DNA of 49,701 nt from Chloroflexota bacterium (GTDB lineage Bacteria; Chloroflexota; Dehalococcoidia; UBA2979). How positions within the stretch are numbered: position 1 is the first letter of the stretch; the number at the start of each line of letters is the position of its first letter. The notes beneath the pieces were generated by a model that had not been told where the DNA came from, searched no databases, and saw nothing but the letters and a program-made list of their open reading frames with translations. The translations under genes and the position numbers were made by a program. This document shows positions 1 to 7,706 of this stretch, piece after piece. Where the stretch lies: positions 1 to 49,701 of the forward strand of contig QWQU01000005.1 in NCBI GenBank assembly GCA_003670735.1, given 5' to 3'.

Positions 1-1044
1 AATCGCGCAGACGGAGACGCCGGCGAACGCGCGTGCGTCCACCTCGCGCTCCGAGAGCATGTCGAGGAAGACCTGCACGGCGTTCTCGGAAGTGAAGACG
101 GTCCACTGGTAGCTGCCGTCGCGCAGTTTCGTGACTGCGGCGTCCACGGCGGCGGGATCGGCGCGGCGCTGAATCTCGAGCGCCGGCAGGAGGATCGGGC
201 GCGCGCCCTCGGCGCGCAGTGACTCGGCGAGCGTCGAGGCCTGCGCGCGCGTGCGCGTGATCAGCACGCGCTTCGTGGCGAGCGAGCCTCGGCCCGCACT
301 CGCGATCTGCGAGCGCACGCGGACGACGTCACCGACGACGAACAGTGCAGGTGCCTCGATGTGTGCGTCGAGTGCGACCTGTGCGATCGCGCGTAGTGGT
401 GCCTCGACGACACGTTGCTCGGGGCGCGTGGCAGCCTGGACGACGGCACATGGTGTCTCGGGGTCGCGGCCCGCCTCGACCAGTTGCGACACGATGCGGT
501 CGAGGTTGCCGACGCCCATCAACACGACGAGCGTGTCGACGGCGGTGGCGAGCTTGTCCCAGTGGACGCCCTCTTCGCTGCGGTTCGGGTCCTCGTGGCC
601 CGTCACGACGGCGAAGGATGCGGCGACGCCGCGATGGGTGATCGGGATGCCGGCTGCAGCGAGGCCACCGACCGCGGAAGTGATGCCGGAGATCACGGTG
701 CAGGGCACGCCCGCGTTCGCGCACGCCTCCGCTTCTTCGCCGCCGCGGCCGAACACGAAGGGGTCGCCGCCCTTGAGGCGCACGACGCGCTTCCCCGCGA
801 GCGCGTGCTCGACGATCGTGGCGTTGGTCTGGGTCTGCGTCAGCGCCTGGCGTCCGACGGCCTTGCCGGCGTCGATCAACAGCGCCTCACGTGGGCATTC
901 GTCGAGCAGCTCGATCGGGGAGAGGCGGTCGTAGAGCACGACCTCAGCCTGACGCAGTGCATCGAGGCCGGCCTGGGTGATGTAGCCCGGGTCGCCGGGG
1001 CCGCCACCCACGAGCCACACGTGTCCGACTCGATCCGTTGTCAT
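1..1044 (-). CDS. cobA-hemD: Uroporphyrinogen-III C-methyltransferase / uroporphyrinogen-III synthase fusion (C-terminus beyond window)
   Basis: Reverse-strand translation from ATG at 1044: MTTDRVGHVWLVGGGPGDPGYITQAGLDALRQAEVVLYDRL...VVRLKGGDPFVFGRGGEEAEA...; second domain ...KRVLITRTRAQASTLAESLRAEGA... typical of HemD. ATGA overlap with hemC stop. Confidence 0.93.
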   Translation of the reverse strand, partial: MTTDRVGHVWLVGGGPGDPGYITQAGLDALRQAEVVLYDRLSPIELLDECPREALLIDAGKAVGRQALTQTQTNATIVEHALAGKRVVRLKGGDPFVFGRGGEEAEACANAGVPCTVISGITSAVGGLAAAGIPITHRGVAASFAVVTGHEDPNRSEEGVHWDKLATAVDTLVVLMGVGNLDRIVSQLVEAGRDPETPCAVVQAATRPEQRVVEAPLRAIAQVALDAHIEAPALFVVGDVVRVRSQIASAGRGSLATKRVLITRTRAQASTLAESLRAEGARPILLPALEIQRRADPAAVDAAVTKLRDGSYQWTVFTSENAVQVFLDMLSEREVDARAFAGVSVCAI

Positions 1045-1949
1045 GACTCTCCCTGCGCTGCTGCGTTACGCAGCCGCTCGCCCAGCCCGCGCCCGAGCGA
1101 GACTGCTTGCGCCACGGGTGCGCTGCCGTCGGCGATCAACGGTGCGCGCTCGCCGTCCACGTCCGCGATCATTGCGCGCAGCGTGACGAGCTCGCGATCC
1201 ACCTGTGCGTATGCGCCGACGGGGAGCGTGCAGCCTGAGCCGAGCGCGGCGAGGAAGCCTCGCTCGGCGTCCACGGCGACACGCGTCGCGGCGTGCTCGA
1301 CGGCCGCGAGCAGTGCAAGGGTCGCGGTGTCGTCGGCGCGGCACTCGATCGCGATTGCACCCTGGCCGGGTGCCGGCAGGAACTCCATCGCGTCGAAGAT
1401 CTGTGTAGCTTCGCCCATGCGTCCGAGGCGCACGAGGCCTGCGGCCGCCAACACCGCGCCATCGACCTCACCGTCCGCGACCTTGCGGAGGCGCGTGTCG
1501 ACGTTGCCACGCAGCTCGACGATTTCGAGGTCGGGGCGCAACGCCTGCAGCAGGGAGCGCCGGCGCTGGGATGAGGTACCGACACGCGCGCCACTCGGCA
1601 GATCCGCGAGGCGTCGGCCATTCGAGCCGATGAAGGCATCACGTGGGTCGGCGCGTTCGAGGACAGCACCGATGACGAGCCCGGGGGCGTCCTCGGTGGG
1701 CATGTCCTTGAGTGAGTGCATCGCGATGTCGGCATCGCCGCGCAACAGCGCTTCCTCGACGCCGCGCACGAAGACGCCGCGCCCGCCGAGGATGCTCAGT
1801 GGGGTTGTGCGGTCGGCATCACCTTCGGTGGTGATGCGCACGTACTCGATCTCGAGGTCAGGGGAGTTGGCGCGCAGGGCAGCGGCGACGAGGTCGGACT
1901 GCACGAGCGCGAGTGCTGAGCCGCGCGTCGCCAGGCGCAGCGTTGTCAC
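1041..1949 (-). CDS. hemC: Hydroxymethylbilane synthase (porphobilinogen deaminase)
   Basis: MTTLRLATRGSALALVQSDLV...GAVLERADPRDAF...GTSSQRRRSLL...LRGNVDTRLRK. Confidence 0.97.
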   Translation of the reverse strand: MTTLRLATRGSALALVQSDLVAAALRANSPDLEIEYVRITTEGDADRTTPLSILGGRGVFVRGVEEALLRGDADIAMHSLKDMPTEDAPGLVIGAVLERADPRDAFIGSNGRRLADLPSGARVGTSSQRRRSLLQALRPDLEIVELRGNVDTRLRKVADGEVDGAVLAAAGLVRLGRMGEATQIFDAMEFLPAPGQGAIAIECRADDTATLALLAAVEHAATRVAVDAERGFLAALGSGCTLPVGAYAQVDRELVTLRAMIADVDGERAPLIADGSAPVAQAVSLGRGLGERLRNAAAQGES

Positions 1950-3232
1950 TGTAGCTCGGCGTCGTCCTCGATCGTGTCGAGGTCGAGCGCATCGAACGCG
2001 TCTTCAAGGCGGAACAGACGTCGTGCGGCGAGTACGTAGTCCTCGTTGTCACCGCGCTCACGCAGCGCGGAGATCGGGTCGTGCAGGAGCTGCTTCACGA
2101 TCGCCTTGGTCAGCAGGTCGAGCTGCGATTGCTGCTCGTCACTGAGGCCCATGCGGCGGAGTGACTTGCCGACCTCCGCGGTGCGAACCTGCTCGGCGCG
2201 CTCGGTGAGAGCGGCGATGGTCGGCATGACCTGCAGCTGCTCCCACCACTGGAAGAAGCGCGCAGCCTCCTCGTCGACGATCGCGTTTACGTGCTCAAGC
2301 TCGTTCGCGCGTGCGGCGTGGTGCTCGGCGGCGATCGCCTGCAGGTCGTCGAGGTCGTAGTAGGTGACGCCGTTCACCTCGGTGACTGCGGGGTCGCAGT
2401 CACGCGGCATGCCGATGTCGATGATGAGCAGGTCTCGGCCGGCGCGGTTGCTCATCGCGTGCTCGACGGCATCGCGCGAGACCAGCGGCTCCGGCGTGTC
2501 GGCAGCGGCGATGGTGATGTCGGCCTGCGACATCGCGCGCGCGAGCTCATCGAGCGGCAGCACGCGGCCACCGAGCTCGGCGGCGAGCGCCTCAGCGCGC
2601 GACTGCGTGCGGTTCACGACAAGGACCTCGCGCACGCCGTGGTCGACGAGCGCGCTGGCAGCAAGCCGGCCCGCCTCGCCGGCACCGATGACGAGCACCG
2701 TCGCGTGCTCGAGATCCGGGAAGAGCAGCCGGGCCTGCTGCACGGCGATCGAGGAGACGGAGATGGCGTGACGGCCAATCTCGGTCTCGGAGCGCGCGCG
2801 GCGTCCGGTGCGGATCGCGGTGTGGAAGAGGCGCGAGAGGATCGCGTCGTCGGTGCCGGCGGCGACTGCCGCGGAGAAGGCCGCGCGCACCTGGCCAAGC
2901 ACCTCGTACTCGCCGAGAACCATCGAGTCGACGCCCGAGGCGACCGAGTAGATGTGCCGCACGACATCGTTGTCGTGGAGGTCGATGCAGGATTGCTCAA
3001 TCAGCTCACGCTCGGCGCCGGTCGCCTCCGTGAGAAAGTCGACGAGATCCGCGCGGGCGTAGGAGCCGGGCACGTAGAGCTCCATGCGGTTGCAGGTGTT
3101 CACGAGTGCGCCCGCGCCAAAGCGCTCACCGAGACGTGCGAGGACGTCCGGCATTGCTTCGCCTGGGATGGCGAGCTGCTCCCGCGCCTCGATCGCCGCC
3201 AGGTGATGGCTCGTCCCGACGAATGTCAGCAT
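1946..3232 (-). CDS. hemA: Glutamyl-tRNA reductase
   Basis: MLTFVGTSHHLAAIEAREQL...NTCNRMELY...GEYEVLGQVR...GAGEAGRLAASAL; start chosen at ATG 3232 inside the longer ORF. Confidence 0.96.
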   Translation of the reverse strand: MLTFVGTSHHLAAIEAREQLAIPGEAMPDVLARLGERFGAGALVNTCNRMELYVPGSYARADLVDFLTEATGAERELIEQSCIDLHDNDVVRHIYSVASGVDSMVLGEYEVLGQVRAAFSAAVAAGTDDAILSRLFHTAIRTGRRARSETEIGRHAISVSSIAVQQARLLFPDLEHATVLVIGAGEAGRLAASALVDHGVREVLVVNRTQSRAEALAAELGGRVLPLDELARAMSQADITIAAADTPEPLVSRDAVEHAMSNRAGRDLLIIDIGMPRDCDPAVTEVNGVTYYDLDDLQAIAAEHHAARANELEHVNAIVDEEAARFFQWWEQLQVMPTIAALTERAEQVRTAEVGKSLRRMGLSDEQQSQLDLLTKAIVKQLLHDPISALRERGDNEDYVLAARRLFRLEDAFDALDLDTIEDDAELQ

Positions 3233-3234
3233 CG

Positions 3235-3975
3235 CTATTCGCCTCGCACTGCGGTCGCTGTGCCGTGCGACGGCTGCAGCGGTCGGTCGATGCCCATCGC
3301 GCTGATCATGCGCTCGCGTGCCGCCTCGTACTGACCGCCGCGCAGCAGCGCGAGTAGGTCGTCGTCGATCGCTTCCTGCCAGAGGTCGGCAGGAATGCGG
3401 TTCGGGCAGGTCTTGCAGAGCAGCGGGGGCGCCGGCGCGGTGCGGTCGCATGAACCGGCGCACTCGCGATCGCGCGCGCGCACGAGCAGGCGCACCTCGG
3501 CGAGCAGGTCACCGAGCGCGACGACTTCTTCGCTGAGGAAGGTGTCGAGGTGCTCGCGGAGCCAGCGCGCCAGCGCCGGGCTCGAACCACCCGTGGATGC
3601 AGCGATCGAGATCTTGCCGCGCTGCACCAGCGAGGGAAGGATGAAGTCGCAGTTCGCGGGGTCGTCGGCTGCGTTCACCCAGATCTTCGCAGCGCGCGCC
3701 TCAGCGGCGATGCCGGAGTTCACGCCGCCGTCGTCTGTCGCGATCATCACGACGTCGTAGCCGAGCACCTCGCCAGCCTCGTACTTGCGGCGCTCGAGCG
3801 TGGCGCTCTTGTTGTCGATGAATGCCTGGACCTCTGCGATCAACTCGGGCGCGACGACGGTCACGACAGCGCCAGCGTCGACGAGCTTGCCGATCTTCTC
3901 CAGGGCGACGTGTCCGCCACCAACGAGCAGCACCTTGCGGCCGCGCATGTCGACGAAGATCGGGTAGTAGTCCAT
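3235..3975 (-). CDS. Precorrin-2 dehydrogenase (siroheme synthase N-terminal-like) with Cys-containing C-terminal extension
   Basis: MDYYPIFVDMRGRKVLLVGGGHVALEKIGKLVDAGAVVTVVAPEL...IATDDGGVNSGIAAEARAAKIWVNAADDPANCDFILPSLVQRGKISIAASTGGSSPALARWLR. Confidence 0.92.
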   Translation of the reverse strand: MDYYPIFVDMRGRKVLLVGGGHVALEKIGKLVDAGAVVTVVAPELIAEVQAFIDNKSATLERRKYEAGEVLGYDVVMIATDDGGVNSGIAAEARAAKIWVNAADDPANCDFILPSLVQRGKISIAASTGGSSPALARWLREHLDTFLSEEVVALGDLLAEVRLLVRARDRECAGSCDRTAPAPPLLCKTCPNRIPADLWQEAIDDDLLALLRGGQYEAARERMISAMGIDRPLQPSHGTATAVRGE

Positions 3976-3988
3976 CGGTTGCCCTTCG

Positions 3989-4702
3989 TTACCGGTCGTA
4001 CGCGGACGTGACGCCGAGCAGCACCCGGTCAGCGAGGCCGGCGATCTCCGCGCGTGCGCGGGCCGCTTCCTCAGCTGACATGTTGGTGCGCTCCGCGAGC
4101 TGCTTCGCTGTCTCGTCGAGGGAGCGACGGAAGAACGTGAACGCCTCGATGGCGCGGAGCAGGGGAGTCTCACGGTCGTGGAGGATCTGGCCGTAGCGCT
4201 TGCCGATCTCATCGACTTCCTGCTCGACCTGCGCGCGTCTTCCGCGGCGCGAGAGGTAGTCGCCGACCAGCTCGACCAGCCGTCGTCCGAGGGGGCGTAG
4301 CTCGTCGCGCTCCTGCTCCTCGATCGAGTGGTACCAGGCGGCGGCGTCTGACTTGCCACCGTGGAGTTGGCGTCGGATGCGGGAGACGGCGGCGGTCTCG
4401 ATCTCGTGCTCGGGACGCGCGCCAGCATTGCCGCCCTGTGTCATCGCGAACAGGTCGCCCTCGGCGAAGCGGCGGTGGCCGCCGGGAGTGCGGAAGCAGC
4501 GGATCTCGCCGGAGTCGGCCCAGCGCCGCACGGTGGACTCGTTCACACCGAGGATCTCGCAGGCGCGGCCGAGGTTTACCCAGCGCGTTCGAGCTCCCGG
4601 AGCGTTCCCAGGGCGAGTCGTCAAAATCTCACCAAACTTCTCAGACCGATCGGAGATTTCCCCGAGTATACGAAACCGCATCGTGACGAGCCACTGGCCC
4701 AT
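3989..4702 (-). CDS. MerR/BldC-type HTH regulator with C-terminal RsbRD-N-like helical domain (exact start uncertain)
   Basis: VNLGRACEILGVNESTVRRWADSGEIRCFRTPGGHRRFAEGDL is a BldC/excisionase-type HTH; C-term IGKRYGQILHDRETPLLRAIEAFTFFRRSL resembles RsbRD N-terminal domains. Confidence 0.75.
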   Translation of the reverse strand: MGQWLVTMRFRILGEISDRSEKFGEILTTRPGNAPGARTRWVNLGRACEILGVNESTVRRWADSGEIRCFRTPGGHRRFAEGDLFAMTQGGNAGARPEHEIETAAVSRIRRQLHGGKSDAAAWYHSIEEQERDELRPLGRRLVELVGDYLSRRGRRAQVEQEVDEIGKRYGQILHDRETPLLRAIEAFTFFRRSLDETAKQLAERTNMSAEEAARARAEIAGLADRVLLGVTSAYDR

Positions 4703-4720
4703 CGCGCGATGTGACGAGAT

Positions 4721-5500
4721 TTAGCGCTCTGCTGGCACCAGCCCGCAGTACGCAGCGAGTTCGGCCGGCGCCATGCGGCGACAGGTGAACATCGGCGTGT
4801 CGCGCTCGGTGTACGAAGACGACACGGACTCCCGCAGATCACGCACCAGCGCGAGGAACTCGCCGGGCGAGTCGCCCTCGAACGCGACCACGAACTCCTG
4901 ATCATCCAGGCCGTACGAGTACGTCGTGTTGATCTTGATGTTGTGGTACGCGTGGCCGATGCCGATGTGCTCGTTCATGATCTCTTGGCGCTGTTCGCGC
5001 TGGAGCTCGTACCACGCGCGGGTCTTCACCATCGGGTAGACGAACAGGTACTCCGCGCCAGAGTCCTCGGTGCGCATGCGCTCGCGGTTGGCGGCGCCCT
5101 CGTGCATCGGGTTCTCGTAAAGCGAGCGCATCGTCATCGAGAGGTACGAGTGCGGCCGCTCAATCAGCGGAGCAAGGGACGAGCCAAGGAAGGCTGAGGT
5201 CCAGTCCATGATCTCGTGCAGGTCGTCCGCGACCTGCCAGACCATGAAGTCCGTGTCGCCGCGTGTGCCAACCGTGGTGTAGGTGCGGGTGAGCATGCGA
5301 TCCGACGAGCGCTCAATGAGATCCACGAGCGCCTTGCCGGCGGCGACGCGGTCAGCCTCGGGTGCTGCGCGGAACTCGTCGCGCACGCGGAAGAAGCTGA
5401 ACTTCACGAACTGCTTGCCGTGCGGTGAAGCGGGGCGCTCGGCGCCCTCGCTCGGAGCACCGTGCGGGTGAGCTGTGCCTTCGCCGTGGGGCGAGGTCAC
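4721..5500 (-). CDS. hemQ: HemQ/ChdC-family (chlorite dismutase-like) protein, putative coproheme decarboxylase
   Basis: GTG start overlapping upstream stop; ...LFVYPMVKTRAWYELQREQRQEIMNEHIGIGHAYHNIKINTTYSYGLDDQEFVVAFEGDSPGEFLALVRDLRESVSSSYTERDTPMFT. Confidence 0.85.
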   Translation of the reverse strand: MTSPHGEGTAHPHGAPSEGAERPASPHGKQFVKFSFFRVRDEFRAAPEADRVAAGKALVDLIERSSDRMLTRTYTTVGTRGDTDFMVWQVADDLHEIMDWTSAFLGSSLAPLIERPHSYLSMTMRSLYENPMHEGAANRERMRTEDSGAEYLFVYPMVKTRAWYELQREQRQEIMNEHIGIGHAYHNIKINTTYSYGLDDQEFVVAFEGDSPGEFLALVRDLRESVSSSYTERDTPMFTCRRMAPAELAAYCGLVPAER

Positions 5501-6570
5501 GAGTGGTCCTTGGCCGCGGCCTCGCAGAGATCTTCCCAGTGGTCGTACGAGTCGACGTAGTAGGGCAGACGAATCTTCTTGAACTCGTCGCTGCTGTAGA
5601 GCACGCGGTGGTCGGTGATGCCAGTCTGGGTCGCGATCGCCTCGGCGACGGCCTCGACACCCTCGGCGCGTGGCGCGTGGATCATCGAGAACACGTTGTA
5701 CGGCCAGTCCTCGTACACGGGGCGCTGGTAGCAGTGGGAGACGTTGCGGTAACCGGCCACGAACTGGCCGAACTCCTCGATCTTCTCGACCGGGACGTTC
5801 CACACGGCCATGCCGTTGGCGCGGAAGCCGGCCTCGCGGTGGTTGAGGATGGCGGCGTAGCGACGCAGCACGCCGCGCTCCTGCATCGCGCGGCCGTACT
5901 CGATGACCTGGTCGACGGTCCAACCGAGATTGGCCGCGATCGACTCGAACGGCGTCGCGACGTCATCGAGGTTGCCCTGGGTGGCGCGGATGTAGGCGAT
6001 GTCGGTGTCGGAAACGAGCTTGCCGACGGCCTGCTCGCGCTTCTCGTCGCTGTACTCGGGGGCGCCACGGGCATCCACGGCGCGCTCACCGGCAACATCG
6101 AGGGTGACGCCGATCTTGAACAGGCGCAGCGTCGGCATGTTGCGCATCGACTCGGCGCCCGACAGCACGCAGAGGCGGTCGATCACCGTTTGCAGGTCGT
6201 GGCCGGGCGGCATCGCGACCGTGTACCACATGTTGAACTCGTGGTTGCGGCGGTAGTTGTGTGACACACCGGGGTGCGCGTTTACGACCTTCGCGGCGTG
6301 CTCCAACTGGTCGGCCGGCACCTTCGCGGCGACCAGTGCCGAGGAGTAGCCAAGCGTCTTGGTGTCGAAGATGGCGCAGACCTGGCGCACGACGCCGGCG
6401 GCGCGCGCGTCGCGCAGTCGCTGCACGACCTCGTCCTCGGTCATGCCGAGGCGCTCGCCGACTTCGGCGTAGGGGCGCTCGACGAGCGGGTAGTGGTCCT
6501 GGAGCTCGTTGAGGAGGCGCGCCGTCGCGTCATCGACCTTGGGAGTCGTTCGCCGTTCGGTCGTCGTCAT
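5497..6570 (-). CDS. ahbAB: Fused siroheme decarboxylase AhbA-AhbB (two Lrp/AsnC-like halves)
   Basis: Two tandem Lrp-like units: ...RLRDARAAGVVRQVCAIFDTKTLGYSSALVAAKV...GVSHNYRRNHEFNMWYTVAMPP and ...MQERGVLRRYAAILNHREAGFRANGMAVWNVP...NVSHCYQRPVYEDWPYNVFSMIHAP. Confidence 0.85.
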   Translation of the reverse strand: MTTTERRTTPKVDDATARLLNELQDHYPLVERPYAEVGERLGMTEDEVVQRLRDARAAGVVRQVCAIFDTKTLGYSSALVAAKVPADQLEHAAKVVNAHPGVSHNYRRNHEFNMWYTVAMPPGHDLQTVIDRLCVLSGAESMRNMPTLRLFKIGVTLDVAGERAVDARGAPEYSDEKREQAVGKLVSDTDIAYIRATQGNLDDVATPFESIAANLGWTVDQVIEYGRAMQERGVLRRYAAILNHREAGFRANGMAVWNVPVEKIEEFGQFVAGYRNVSHCYQRPVYEDWPYNVFSMIHAPRAEGVEAVAEAIATQTGITDHRVLYSSDEFKKIRLPYYVDSYDHWEDLCEAAAKDHS

Positions 6571-7577
6571 CGCGTCACCCCGTGCTCTACTTCGCGAGCA
6601 ATCCCGTAATTGCTCTCGAACAATGCTTCGATGCGCTGCATGTCGTCGTGGTTGAGCTCCGCGACGTCTGAGGCCGCGGTGAACTCCTCGAGCTGTTGCA
6701 TGTTGTAGATGTTCGGCAGTGCGCTCACGACGGAGTCGTCGTGGAGCACGTACTTCAGCGCTGCCTGGCCCAGCGTGCGGCCGGTGCCGTCGGTGAGGAA
6801 CTCCAGCTGGCGGATCTTCTGGACGCCGTTGCGCAGCCACGCCTCCGGGCGGTGTCGCCGGTGGTCGTTCTCCGCGAACGTAGTGTTCTCGTCGTACTGG
6901 CCCTCGAGCATGCCCGAGGAGTGCGGGACGCGGACGAGGATCGAGTGGTCCGTCTCGTTCGCCGCCTTGATCAGCTCGCGGCCCGGGTTGAGCTCGAGCG
7001 CGTTGTAGATCATGTGGACGATGTCGACCGGCAGATTGCGGAACGAGTACAGGCCCTCATCGAGCCAGCCGATCGCGGGGCCGAGGGCGACGCCAATTGA
7101 GCGCACCTTGCCCTCCCGCTTCACGCGGTCGAGGAACGTCCACACCTCGTCGAGCTGGAGGTGCTCCATGCGCACGTTGTGCAGCTGCCAGAGGTCGAGG
7201 TGGTCGGTGTTGAGGCGTTCGAGCGTCTCGACGAGCGCGTTCTCCAGGAACGGGATGTCGAAGCGGTGCGGGGCCTCTTGGTGGCCGGCCTCGCGGTCTT
7301 TGCCACTGTTCTTCCAGTCGTAGCCGAACTTCGAGGCGTATGTGAGCTCGGCGCGCTCGGCCGGGGTGAAGGCCTGCGCGAGGATCGTCTCGCCTCGACC
7401 GTTGCCGTAGGTGTCTGCGGTGTCGAAGAAGGTGATGCCACGCTCGCGGGCGGCTCGCAGCATGTCGATGGCCTGCTCGTCGCTGTACTGACCCCACCAG
7501 CCGGACGCCATCGTCCAGACCCCAAATCCAACCTCCGAGACCGATACGTCAGTCCCGCGGATCTGTCGGTAGCGCAT
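6567..7577 (-). CDS. Aldo/keto reductase
   Basis: MRYRQIRGTDVSVSEVGFGVWTMASGWWGQYSDEQAIDMLRAARERGITFFDTADTYGNGRGETILAQAF; ATGA overlap with ahbAB. Confidence 0.93.
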   Translation of the reverse strand: MRYRQIRGTDVSVSEVGFGVWTMASGWWGQYSDEQAIDMLRAARERGITFFDTADTYGNGRGETILAQAFTPAERAELTYASKFGYDWKNSGKDREAGHQEAPHRFDIPFLENALVETLERLNTDHLDLWQLHNVRMEHLQLDEVWTFLDRVKREGKVRSIGVALGPAIGWLDEGLYSFRNLPVDIVHMIYNALELNPGRELIKAANETDHSILVRVPHSSGMLEGQYDENTTFAENDHRRHRPEAWLRNGVQKIRQLEFLTDGTGRTLGQAALKYVLHDDSVVSALPNIYNMQQLEEFTAASDVAELNHDDMQRIEALFESNYGIAREVEHGVTR

Positions 7578-7628
7578 GCGCCGAGCCTCCCCCACTGCGA
7601 GCTCATCCTCCCTCTCGGGCGTCGCGAG

Positions 7629-7693
7629 ATATACATCTGCGTTGGCGAGAATTGGGAGGTTTGGAGAGGTTCAGGCTCGAGAGGTTTTGAGGT
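7629..7693 (-). promoter_or_regulatory. Putative promoter/operator of heme operon: TATATC -10-like plus iterated AACCTCTC direct repeats
   Basis: Minus strand: AACCTCTCgagcctgAACCTCTCcaAACCTCCCaat...GATGTATATCTCG; repeat starts 10 and 15 bp apart. Confidence 0.45.
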
Positions 7694-7706
7694 CGCCTCA
7701 CAGCCG

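Noticed and set aside
415-2145. Long plus-strand ORF (576 aa) opposite hemC and the CobA-HemD gene
   Set aside because: Low-complexity Arg/Ala/Ser-rich product, antisense to clear hem genes; typical shadow ORF of high-GC coding DNA.
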